Positions 9,387 through 18,036 of a DNA stretch of 42,799 nt are shown one piece after another. The first letter of the stretch is position 1. The number at the start of each line of letters is the position of its first letter. The notes beneath the pieces are model-generated. The model saw only the letters and a program-made list of their open reading frames with translations. It ran no database searches and was not told the DNA's origin. The stretch is from positions 1,949,648 to 1,992,446 of the forward strand of contig NC_090618.1 in NCBI RefSeq assembly GCF_004359215.1, in the 5' to 3' direction. The stretch comes from Bremia lactucae (Eukaryota; Oomycota; Peronosporomycetes; Peronosporales; Peronosporaceae). The position numbers and the translations under genes were made by a program.

Positions 9387-10182
9387 CACTGGGATTTATT
9401 CGGGGATCTTATAAAATTAATGCAATTTTTTTTCGATTTGGTCTCGAAAGCAATAATGTTATGGTTGTATTGCAAAGTAAAATGGTTACGCAAACGTGAT
9501 ATGGTAATATGTGGTAGCCGTCGAGTTGCCGTCTTGTTTAAACGAGGTAAAAGAAGAAAAAAATGTTGACAACAAGTAGAAATCAGCTGTAAATTAATAA
9601 TCAACCCAAGCAACTTTTATTGGTGAATGGTTTTTTTCTGCAATACGGGCAGCTTACACCGGTAAAAGTTGACTCGTGGCAACCTTAAGTTGCATCTTTT
9701 TCAGATGAAAAGATGCAATATTATTGTCCTTGAGTATGCCGATAGATTCGTGCTCTCCTAACGGAATAAAAGAAACACCATACCGCGTGACACTGCATAT
9801 GGCCGACTAGCTCACAGAATAGAGATTTACATGTACCTAGTCTACAGTACGACTTGCCTGTGCGGTTCTGGTTCGCTATTCGTATTTCCTATTAAATTCC
9901 AGTCAAAACAGTGGTTTTATTGAAGAATTAAATATGCCCAAAACAAAGGTCCAACAAAATTAAAGTGAAATAATACAATTGATCATGTTATCGAAACTAC
10001 TTCATGCTCTTACAGCGAGTGACACAGTCTCGAGTCCACGAAAGGTGCAAAAAAAGCACTATTTTCTTTTGCAAGAGCTTTCACCTTTTTCTTCGTCAAG
10101 CAACAAAATCAAATTGTATTGTGAAGCTCGTGCCAGGCCCCAATTTGAACGCCTGCAAAAAATCACTTTTTTGCACCTACCT
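9387..10182. other. Intergenic region between convergent SRRM1 and the fRMsr gene
   Basis: About 800 bp, AT-rich, between convergent genes. Only weak open frames occur. It contains one clear stem-loop (9,690-9,718), listed separately. No transposon ends or RNA genes were recognised. Confidence 0.6.
9690..9718. repeat. Perfect stem-loop, 11-bp arms
   Basis: TTGCATCTTTT and AAAAGATGCAA flank a 7-nt loop about 300 bp past the SRRM1 stop. It could be part of a 3' processing region or chance; oomycete genes do not use bacterial-type terminators. Confidence 0.6.
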
Positions 10183-11159
10183 TTACGATTGCACATATGG
10201 CCAATTCATATTTTCCCAGTCGCAAACCTCGGACATGATTTGTGCTACTTGCTTAAAAGTGTGTTCGTCCTCGATGGAGAAGCCATCTCTCTTTGGGCAA
10301 TCCAGATCAATCAGTGCCACGACTTCACCGTGGTGATTAAGAATTGGAACCACGAGCTCGGACTTGGAGGCGTCATCGCATGCAATATGCCCTGGAAATG
10401 TATGGACATTAGCCACGCGCTGCAAGGATTTCGTGCGCCACGAAGCTCCGCAGACACCATTTTCGTAACGAATACGGCTACAGGCCGGTTTGCCCAAAAA
10501 TGGTCCAAGGATTAAAATTTGAGCCCATTCGGTTGATTTGGGGGTTTTCAATGGACGGACAAAATAGAAACCTACCCAATTAAGAGGACGGTTGACTTTT
10601 AGAAACGCATGCCAAATAATCGAGGATACATTTGCAGCATTGGCCACGTAATCGCGTTGGCCAGTGGCAACTGTAAACACTTTCACATCGCCTAAAAGTT
10701 CCTCGGCATTAAGGGACGACACGTAATTGTCAAGTTGTGTCGCATCTGGACAATCCGGACTCCATCCAATAAACTTGATGAGCTGCGTAATAGAGTCTGC
10801 GAGGTCATTCTCTGGCGTAATCGTAACCTCTTGTGCACCGTCGTTGTAGACTGTAAGCTTGATATCCTTACATGCGGTCTGTGCTAGCGTCTATCGAGTA
10901 TTTGCAAGACCATAAAAGTAGTGTGTCATAACGTAATATTCTGTCGACGTACGAGATCATCACGACCACGAAAGAGGAAGACAAGTGGCTTTAGAAACGT
11001 TCGAAGTATACGTTGCTGACTCGAATCGGGTTCTAACGGCATCGAAAGCACCACAAGCTTCTTCTTCGTCGCGGTCAATTCTTTCGCAACTCCAGTACTA
11101 CCCGTCAATTCCTTCGTGGCAGTAAAGAGCTGCACCGCAGCTTCCAACGACGCATCCAT
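10183..11159 (-). CDS. Free methionine-(R)-sulfoxide reductase (GAF-type fRMsr) with N-terminal extension, two exons
   Basis: fRMsr enzymes reduce free methionine-R-sulfoxide, using a GAF domain and a three-cysteine thiol relay. The GAF part (NWVGFYF, then PACSRIRYENGVCG, then IACD) has Cys206, Cys216 and Cys240. The spacings of 10 and 24 equal those of the catalytic cysteines Cys91/101/125 in the yeast enzyme, so the active site looks complete. A GTG at 10,722 would give only the GAF core. The frame continues upstream to 10,890, where an acceptor (CGATAG) pairs with a donor GTACGT at 10,952 (intron 10,891-10,952, 62 nt, phase 0). Exon 1 is 10,953-11,159 from an ATG. The total is 304 residues, so about 125 residues precede the GAF domain, of unknown function. 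The gene lies 86 bp downstream of ADCK2 on the same strand. Confidence 0.85.
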
Positions 11160-11245
11160 AAAAACCCAAAAAAAACTTTGAATAAAACAATCGTGGAAAC
11201 GTACCCCACATTTGTATTTAAATAAATTCTATTTTTTTTTTCGCA

Positions 11246-12820
11246 CTACAAAAGCACCTTTTGCAAAAGAGCTTGTGTGATAATCGGAAGCGCGACGGCC
11301 AAGATATTAATGTCCGGGTCAAGCTTCCGCCCAACAGCCTCCAAGACTGCAATGGAGACCACAATCGAAGCATATTTGCCTTCGAGCTTCACGTGGTGCG
11401 TACAGCAAAGCTCTAACACCTGACGAAGCAACGCGCCCACGTGCACGTTTTTCAACCGCAATTGCCATCCCAATGCTTCATTCACAATGGCTTCCATTCC
11501 TTTACAAAACGATTCCAGATCCGTGCATTGACGTGCATTAAATTCCTTCTGACCGTCGTAACTTCGAGCAATCATGAGCTCACCAGCTTTATAACCATGT
11601 CCCGTCGCCACGGCATGAAAAAGCTCGACCAAGTTGCGTAACTCTTTAGGGTCGAGCTTTGTAACGATGCCAGCATCAATTGCCACCACGCCAGCGGTTG
11701 GAAACGACTCGGTTGGATTACGAAACAATAGATTGCCAGGATGCAAATCACCGTGGGCAAAATTATCAAGAAATACCATGCGCAAATACGCGTCAAGCAC
11801 AACTCGTGCCATGTTTTGACGTCGCGAAGGTTCCAATTGCGTGAGTACGTCATGTAAACGTAACCCTTCTTCAAAACTCTCGACAAGAATATTCTCGGTG
11901 GTGAGTTCCATCATTGGCATCGGGAACCGTAACCCGCGACGATGACGAAAATGATGATGAAACAATTGCAAATTCTCGCCTTCGGTGCGTAGATTTAACT
12001 GGCGTTCCATCACGGTGGCAAATTCCAAGACACTCTCGGTGCCACCAAGCCATTGGAAAGATGGCCAACGTTCAAGCAATGCTACAAGCGTTCGTAGGAC
12101 TTGCAAATCGAGTGTCACGAGTTCCTTTACGTGCGGATGTATGACTTTAACCGCGACTTGTTGGTTTGTGGCTTGCACATACCCACGATAGACTTGGGCT
12201 ATACAGCCGGAGCCAATGGGGTACGGTTCAAGACGTACAAGATCGCTCCACTTAGGTCCGAATGCATGCAACAAGGCAATTTCCGTCTGTTGCCACGAAT
12301 GCTTCGGCGCATGTTCGTGGAACGTTTCGAATCGGTCGCAGAACGATGCGGGAAACAGATCCCGACGCGTGCTAGCCCATTGGAGGAATTTCATCACCGT
12401 CGGCGAAGATGATTGGGCGAGCCATAACGCCATTTCCCACCAAGCCCAAGCCACGGATGGGGTGATCGATTGCGTGGAATACACAAGCGGCGCTGTGACC
12501 GCGAGTGGAAGCGTCAGACCGAGAAGCTTGGCCAAGTGGAGCGCCACGCGAATTACGTGCCGCAACGACGCCAGGAACGAAGCAAGGGGAGTTGATGTGG
12601 CCAAGAAGCTTGGGAATACGCGTTGAAGCGCTCGATTGTGGCGCGTCCAAGAAGCGCGAGCCTCGTGCGTCCGTTCGTACGCCGTGCGTTTTGAAATACT
12701 CACGAGCGCTTGCTGTGGGAGCAGACGCGGCCATGACGATTGGTGGTATCGATGAGGAATGGAAGCATGATGGCGTGCGCTGGCCGCGCTGCGGCGACGT
12801 AGACATGAGACGAAGAGCAT
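11246..12820 (-). CDS. ADCK2: ADCK2-type UbiB/ABC1 atypical kinase
   Basis: A 524-residue protein. UbiB family members are atypical protein-kinase-like ATPases, mostly mitochondrial and linked to coenzyme Q. The first ~60 residues are arginine- and serine-rich with few acidic residues, as in a mitochondrial presequence. Hydrophobic segments lie around 95-135. Kinase-like motifs are in order: K144-F-L-Q147 then ASTRRDLFP (the KxGQ region; ASTRRDLFP is typical of ADCK2), GSGCIAQVY (203-211), VAVK with Lys225, HGDLHPGN (356-363) and DAG (382-384, in place of DFG). The glycine of KxGQ is leucine here. The frame is complete without introns. ATG at 12,820; about 310 bp from the upstream ubinuclein-like gene's stop. 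Confidence 0.92.
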   Translation of the reverse strand: MLFVSCLRRRSAASARHHASIPHRYHQSSWPRLLPQQALVSISKRTAYERTHEARASWTRHNRALQRVFPSFLATSTPLASFLASLRHVIRVALHLAKLLGLTLPLAVTAPLVYSTQSITPSVAWAWWEMALWLAQSSSPTVMKFLQWASTRRDLFPASFCDRFETFHEHAPKHSWQQTEIALLHAFGPKWSDLVRLEPYPIGSGCIAQVYRGYVQATNQQVAVKVIHPHVKELVTLDLQVLRTLVALLERWPSFQWLGGTESVLEFATVMERQLNLRTEGENLQLFHHHFRHRRGLRFPMPMMELTTENILVESFEEGLRLHDVLTQLEPSRRQNMARVVLDAYLRMVFLDNFAHGDLHPGNLLFRNPTESFPTAGVVAIDAGIVTKLDPKELRNLVELFHAVATGHGYKAGELMIARSYDGQKEFNARQCTDLESFCKGMEAIVNEALGWQLRLKNVHVGALLRQVLELCCTHHVKLEGKYASIVVSIAVLEAVGRKLDPDINILAVALPIITQALLQKVLL

Positions 12821-13132
12821 GACGAAGGTGGTCGTCGGTTCGGCAGCTTTTTAAGCTCGGAGAGCTTTCTTGCCTTTGCCACCTTTTTTTGGCGCTAAAT
12901 GTCATTGGCTGATAATTTTTTAATCGGATAACATATTGATGCTGTTTAGAAGGTTTCGACAGTATTTACGTAACTATGTGTCGAATGAGCAATCTTGAAG
13001 ATTACCTTTTCCAGATTGTAGCCACCCATTTGTTAATTAACCAATGATTCGATTGAAAAAAATATGAAGCAACTCGTTACAAAACCTTTTTAAAATAATA
13101 ATTACGCACGCATCTATTGCCTCTTGCCTCAT
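12821..13132. other. Intergenic region upstream of ADCK2
   Basis: About 310 bp between the ubinuclein-like stop and the ADCK2 start, on the same strand. AT-rich, no recognised feature; presumably the ADCK2 promoter. Confidence 0.6.
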
Positions 13133-14876
13133 TCATGGCTCCACGTCTTCAAAATCGTCTTCTTTAAAAGGTGGCGCGTCGTCCATCATTCGTGATTTAA
13201 ATGGCTTTATCGATCGTTTCATAGGAACAGTACCCGCAGAAGTGGGTTCTGTGGTTTTCTTTTTCGTTGACGCATGTTTGACAGCAGGCTTCTGTGGTAA
13301 AGCCTTTTTGGATCCTTTCGTCTTTGCGGCCTTGTTTAAACCACGTAACGTCTGAAGGTCCGTAAGGCCAAGTGGAAACAAAGCAAGGACCTTAAAACAT
13401 CCAGCCAATTGCAATTAAGTAAATGCACCAATTTGACCAATCACACGAGTCATACCCGATTAAACATGCGATTTCGTTCCTGACGTTGATTTAGTGGTTT
13501 AAAATCCAATTCTTTCATGTGTTTCTTGTCCTCGGTTTTCAACATTTGGCTACAATAAAAAAAAGACCCCAACTCAATTGACATACACTCTCCATCAACG
13601 TAACCCTCTTACCGATAGTCATTCTCCTTTAGAACCCACGCATCCTGATGCTCAAGCAACATATGCAACAATGTCCCTAATTCCTTATCTTTTGCAATAT
13701 CTGCAAAAAACAACAAAAGAATCCAATTACATACCACTCGCCCAATCTCTCGACTTTTTCATAGCCCAGTACCTGTCTTTATACCATCAAAAGGCTCCGT
13801 CGTGGCTCGCAAGGCATACGTCGTTATACGCTCCATCAATGGCTCCAGCGCTCGATCCAGCTTTTCTTTTTCCATCTTCGCAACATCTCGTGCTTCCAGA
13901 CGCAACATATTGGACTTTCACCAATTCAAAAAATTAATTGTCAAAGTTTTTCTTTTTTTTTCGGCCCATACTTTAAAAAAAAAAAAAACCTTCAAACCTT
14001 TAAATATTGCTTCGTATACGGCAAAAACGTCATCAACGTGGCAAAGTAGCCCGTTACGCGCCACTTGTTGGGATGCGCTTCGACGACCAATTTATCCACC
14101 GCACGCAGTGATTCGTCCAATGACCGTGGAAAAACCTTTGGAATCGAAGCCCCATTCGCAACTACTTGAGGCACCCCCACAAAAAAAAGAAAAAATGAAT
14201 CCATTGTCATCACGAGTTTTTTTTTTTCAATCTCCTTACACTCCTGTACTGCTGTCCGTAGTGCTTCGAGTTTATTCACTACATTGTCGTCAGGTTGCCA
14301 ATCACTTGCCGCATCGGGATTGGTGGCACGAAACGACCGCAAGGCGCCGTCCCCACCTCGTTTCTTGCCGCGATCCACGCACTCGTCGTCGTCGTCCTTG
14401 GCCACCATTTCAATCGTGTCTCCAGCATTCACGAAAAACCCAGAATGCTTGGTTTTCACACGCGTTTGCGCTTGTACGTCCTCAATGTTTTGCTGCAGCT
14501 CGGCATCGTCGATAAACGAGTCCTCCGAGTCATATAAATCATCGTCAACACGCCGATTAAAGCCACCTCCGCCTCCCACGTCGGCATTTATGCTATGAAT
14601 ACGCACGATACCGCCTCCGTAGCGCTTCTCGAGGTGCTCGATTATGTTAAAACGTTGCGGACGAGACGCTGGCACGGAATTTTCCATCGTTTTGACGATA
14701 CTGGCGGCTACGTTTGAAGGGCTAGTACTCGTAGGATTTTGACACGCTAACTGACGTGTGCGCTCTGTAAGGAGCTGCTTAAAGCTAATTTCGACAGGAC
14801 TGCTGCTGTCTAACGGAATGTGAAACGTTTGCCGCGGCTTCGGTGGCGACACCTTGGGCTCGACCGATGGCGACAT
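13133..14876 (-). CDS. Ubinuclein/HPC2-like subunit of the HIRA histone chaperone, five exons
   Basis: Ubinucleins (yeast Hpc2) work with HIRA to deposit H3.3-type histones outside replication. Exon 1 (14,876-13,998, 293 codons) carries the Hpc2-related domain: RFNIIEHLEKRYGGG then DDDLYDSEDSFIDDAEL (about residues 112-127) and SGFFVNAG, the H3.3-binding signature. The middle ubinuclein region (PKVFPRSLDESLRAVDKLV) continues over short exons. I place exon 2 at 13,914-13,785 (or to 13,773 with an alternative donor), exon 3 at 13,700-13,613, exon 4 at 13,549-13,456 and exon 5 at 13,390-13,133. Introns are 63-84 nt, with consistent phases and GT-AG ends. The joined length is 482 (or 486) residues. 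Exon 5 opens with a FPLGLTDLQTLRG-like segment and ends basic then acidic. Domain call strong; splice sites by eye. Confidence 0.82.
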
Positions 14877-15003
14877 GTTACAATGCTGCTGACAAGATAT
14901 TCTTTTTCAAAGGTTCATGTGTGATGACAAGTAACGAGATTGCTAGACCAATCCAAAGCCAAACGGAGAATATCGAGCAAAACGAGCAAAGGAGTATATT
15001 CTA

Positions 15004-15519
15004 TTAAAGTTTAGCTAACAAGGGTTTTTCTTGTAATTCGTCTGTAATCTTCTTGACCCTTAAAGGTACGGTAGAGAAAACTTTTTCAGCGATACATTGT
15101 TGCGGCTCCTTGCTTCCTTTAAGCAATTGATTGCTCGACACAACAAAGGGGTTCTTTCCATCGTTAAGCGTGGTGAGGTTGAATTTCTCCATAAGTTTCG
15201 AGTTGTGTCGCCGGCGTATTGCTGCGCAAGTCACTACTGCGAGTCGGGAGGACATTGCAACTGTGGCTGATATGATGAAATAAAATGATGGAGCAACTTT
15301 ATGTTGAAGCGGGAGTGACTTTGTCGTTACATCCGATTCGCACGTTGGGAACTTTACAAACAATTTTTCTTTCGGACATTTTATGGTTCCTTTTAATACT
15401 CTTTTCCTAACTAATACAAGAGCTGCTGCGTTAAAAGCGACATAAGTCGTTTTGTTCGCTCGGGAGGTAGCGCTTCGAGCTGCTGCAATTAAAGCGCTAC
15501 CTCCCGTGAGGTTTGGCAA
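15004..15519 (-). CDS. Doubtful hypothetical protein
   Basis: An open frame of up to 171 codons. The best internal ATG is at 15,255, giving 83 residues that start MSSRLAVVTCAAIRRR and end in a K/L-rich helix-like tail. I recognise no family, signal motif or domain. The upstream part of the frame overlaps the perfect stem-loop at 15,461-15,506, which argues that the long version is not coding. It may be a chance ORF or a gene fragment. Confidence 0.25.
   Translation of the reverse strand: MPNLTGGSALIAAARSATSRANKTTYVAFNAAALVLVRKRVLKGTIKCPKEKLFVKFPTCESDVTTKSLPLQHKVAPSFYFIISATVAMSSRLAVVTCAAIRRRHNSKLMEKFNLTTLNDGKNPFVVSSNQLLKGSKEPQQCIAEKVFSTVPLRVKKITDELQEKPLLAKL
15461..15506. repeat. Perfect stem-loop, 15-bp arms
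   Basis: CGGGAGGTAGCGCTT (15,461-15,475) and its exact reverse complement (15,492-15,506) flank a 16-nt loop. The arms are more GC-rich than the surroundings. Possible remnant of a small foldback element. Confidence 0.85.
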
Positions 15520-15585
15520 CTTTTACTACTTTAAAATAAACTTTTAGGGGGTTCCGAACATTGTTCTGTTGTGGGTGCTGTCAGC

Positions 15586-15876
15586 TCAGTCTACTGGCAA
15601 CAATGTTGGCCCTTCTAACGTAATCATTTTATAACTGCACGAGGCCAATCCTACCTCTCTTGGTATAACCTCGAATCGGCAAACTTTCTGTGTGATCGAC
15701 TGCAATATCGTCGCGATTTCAGTCATCATTCGACAATAATTTCTTAACGTCCATTGGTAGATCTTGCGTATAGTCTCGGAGCAATAAAGTTTACTGTCAC
15801 CACATGCCTCACAAGACTGATACTTTTCAAACGACGCGTGCATGATATTGTTTCTAGCGTAAACCTCTTGTGTCAC
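15586..15876 (-). CDS. Doubtful cysteine-containing open frame
   Basis: 96 codons from a GTG; the first ATG is about 11 codons in. The product has six or seven cysteines (for example CEACGDSKLYC) with no domain I can name. No neighbouring frame extends it. It could be an exon of an unrecognised gene or a relic. Confidence 0.2.
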   Translation of the reverse strand: MTQEVYARNNIMHASFEKYQSCEACGDSKLYCSETIRKIYQWTLRNYCRMMTEIATILQSITQKVCRFEVIPREVGLASCSYKMITLEGPTLLPVD

Positions 15877-15953
15877 TCGTGATCAAAGGCATGAATGAAG
15901 AAGCTGCTCAACAATGTTTAACAGCAATTTAATAAATTAAAGCAAGGCAATAC

Positions 15954-16016
15954 CGGTATAGCCACACAACTTTTATATATAATTACCACAAACAGAAGGG
16001 GTGTGTGGCTATACCG
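15954..16016. repeat. Perfect inverted repeat, 15-bp arms
   Basis: CGGTATAGCCACACA (15,954-15,968) is the exact reverse complement of 16,002-16,016, around a 33-nt AT-rich loop. The size is like a tiny foldback or MITE, or a structured RNA. Confidence 0.85.
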
Positions 16017-16124
16017 CCTTCTTCCTAAAGCAATTGCGACTTCTTTAACTATCAAGGCTTTTACAGATTCACTATTGGATAGCAAGTCGTGATTTTAGCG
16101 CATATGGAACGACCCATTCGATTA

Positions 16125-16187
16125 ACAACATGTCGACACTAATGTTGGGTTTTGAGTCCGAAATCAACATTAGCGTCTGCATGTTGT
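16125..16187. repeat. Interrupted inverted repeat
   Basis: ACAACATG plus TAATGTTG on the left pair with CAACATTA plus CATGTTGT on the right, with a partly mismatched 7-nt block in each arm and an ~18-nt loop. It is the third inverted repeat within 0.7 kb. Confidence 0.7.
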
Positions 16188-16709
16188 GTCGTTAACCTTG
16201 CGTGGCACTAACGTTGCGCGTCTCAAAATCCGTGCTTTCTGCCTCCCACCATTACATTTTCAAGTCTATCCGTTTTAAGCGATTAATTCCTTACTGGCTT
16301 GTTATTCTGATCCGCTTTGGTTTGCATCTCTTGTACGATCATTTCGTAAGACCATGTGGTTCTCCACCGGTTGGTGGAAGAAATTCAGTTCTTCACGCTG
16401 GATTATCCATTAAAAAGTAAAACATATTGATGACTTGACCGTTTATCAAGTAGTAAGAGGTCGCAAGGCATTCAATAGGCCAAGATGATCGTTCGTTTGG
16501 CAACGGAACCTCATCGAAATGTTTTCGTGGCTCTTGCACCTAAATAACATGTCGCGATGGCGCAACAGAAAAGCTACAGGAGCACGAGGCACATTGTATT
16601 TCATCCCCTTTTTTTTCAAACCGACTGGCTTTCTACGAGTATTCCCATCCCATATAGGCTCTTGTATATCGGCTCTTCAGCTGAATTCTCGAGCATCCCT
16701 TTACTCTTG

Positions 16710-16726
16710 TCATTTCTTCATTTGCG
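16710..16726 (+). promoter_or_regulatory. Possible oomycete Inr/FPR core promoter of effector candidate 3
   Basis: TCATTTCTTCATTTGCG fits the initiator TCATTYY followed by a CATTT-type flanking element, about 52-68 bp before the ATG at 16,778. Pattern-based only. Confidence 0.4.
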
Positions 16727-16777
16727 TCCTCGCTCGACGACAATTCACTGCCACAACACTCGCTTTTGTTGCCTATC

Positions 16778-17368
16778 ATGCCATCGCTCAAGCTACTAGG
16801 CGTCGTTCTTGCTATGGTGCATCTTGCCGCTGTGAACGCGACATACATGGCTAGCGAACGCAAGTCTTTTGTTAGCGCGTTCTACGCCAATCCGGATGGT
16901 CGCCGCCTCGTCGAGGTGAAGCCGGTGTCTTGGCTTGGCTTTGGCACCTACGCCTCTACATCGGAGAATCGCCGTCTTGGCGAGCAAAATGAGGAAGAAC
17001 GGATTTTTGGAATGAGTGGATCAACGTTTTCTAAATTAGCCAAAGAACCGGAACTTTTAGGAGTAGAAGATGTCCTCAAGACAAGATTTGGCGATGACTT
17101 TGTACAAGTGTTTAAAAAGAATGACAAGGCTACGAAAGCGATGAAAGACTCCCTTGCCTCATTTATGAAGCGTAGTAAGGCAGGTGACCTCACACCCGAT
17201 GAAGTCGGTAAGTTTGCCAACGATATGCTCGCAGCAGTCAAGAACTCTAAAAAATGGAGCAAAAAGAAGAAATTTGTTCTGGGGGCTGGTGTCATTGCCG
17301 CTTTTATCCTTGTCGCGTACGCGTACAACCAGTCCAAAGCATCCGCTGCTGGAGCTCCTACAGCATAG
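16778..17368 (+). CDS. Secreted RxLR-like effector candidate 3, C-terminal membrane segment
   Basis: A 196-residue protein from the ATG at 16,778 (in-frame TTG codons just upstream are unlikely starts). Residues 1-21 are a signal peptide (LKLLGVVLAMVHLAAVNA). RRLG (65-68) and NEEER (71-75) form the RxLR-EER-like leader, with glycine instead of the last arginine. GRRLVE at 41-46 is a second RRL motif. The body is K/E/D-rich and helix-prone. FVLGAGVIAAFILVAYAY (166-183) is a membrane span followed by a short small-residue tail. Candidates 1 and 2 have the same order: signal, RRL[AG], EER-type motif, charged body, membrane span near the end. It sits about 670 bp from the LTR of element 1. Confidence 0.8.
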   Translation: MPSLKLLGVVLAMVHLAAVNATYMASERKSFVSAFYANPDGRRLVEVKPVSWLGFGTYASTSENRRLGEQNEEERIFGMSGSTFSKLAKEPELLGVEDVLKTRFGDDFVQVFKKNDKATKAMKDSLASFMKRSKAGDLTPDEVGKFANDMLAAVKNSKKWSKKKKFVLGAGVIAAFILVAYAYNQSKASAAGAPTA

Positions 17369-18036
17369 GAAAAACTTTTCATTCAAGTCTTTGAAATATG
17401 TCGTATTATCATTTTGCGCCGTTTGAGGATTCGAAAAATCGAAGGCACCTAGGACAACTGCTATATAGTTGTTGTTGCATTCGTTAAATACATTCTTTTG
17501 TGTACTTAGCATTTGTGTTATCAATATATTGTTATCTATCGACACTGGCTGCAAGATACCCTCTAAATTTTCCCATTATAAAATGTCCTAATCTTGCTTG
17601 TCCTAAAAGAATCGTAATGGTCGGACTTCTTAAATTGCAAGAGAAATGTTATTGTTGTACCATCCCAAAATAACAATATTTGTACGAACGATTGAAGATT
17701 GCAACGGGGTACCTTTCGTTTGTGCTGCTACAGGATAAGCTACCCCCGCACTGATAGCAATGAGGCAAAGGTGCCGCTGAGTTCTTTACGTTTTAAATTG
17801 CTGAGAGTTCTTAGCAATTGAAGGCTTGTTCTAAGGTAAACTTATCATATGGAAAAAATAAAAACTTGTATTTAATAGAATCAGTTGCTACGTATTGCAA
17901 TCTTCTTTAACTGACTTGGTATAGAAATCTAACTATGTATCACGGGTTGCACGCTATAAAATACACCTTCAGTCTAAGGAAAAATATATTTCTTGCCTCA
18001 CGTGAGGGACTCATGTCCTTGCTGCGTTATGGATGC
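17369..18036. other. Intergenic region before element 1
   Basis: About 670 bp of AT-rich sequence, with no open frame or repeat I can assign. It separates the gene island from the repeat block. Confidence 0.6.

Larger units (their letters stand above)
14877..16777. other. Gap between ubinuclein-like gene and effector candidate 3
   Basis: 1.9 kb holding no confidently identified gene. It has two doubtful minus-strand open frames (15,004-15,519 and 15,586-15,876, listed separately), three long inverted repeats (15,461-15,506; 15,954-16,016; 16,125-16,187) and the promoter of effector candidate 3 at its right end. Confidence 0.6.

Noticed and set aside
10183..10722. fRMsr as a single-exon gene from GTG at 10,722
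   Set aside because: The frame stays open upstream to a consensus acceptor and joins an ATG exon in phase, which is more credible than a GTG start.
12372..12905. 177-codon open frame antisense-frame to ADCK2
   Set aside because: It lies in another frame of the well-supported ADCK2 gene, with arginine- and serine-rich composition typical of a shadow.
13578..13937. Plus-strand 119-codon frame
   Set aside because: It is the reverse strand of ubinuclein-like exons 2 and 3; phases and splice sites support the minus strand.
14162..14213. Extra intron in ubinuclein-like exon 1 around a T-rich, hydrophobic stretch
   Set aside because: Possible GT and AG ends give 49 or 52 nt, which break the clearly coding frame downstream; kept as exon, though the stretch is odd.
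16202..16420. 72-codon plus frame upstream of effector candidate 3
   Set aside because: No recognisable motif, overlaps no conserved feature, and composition is not convincing.
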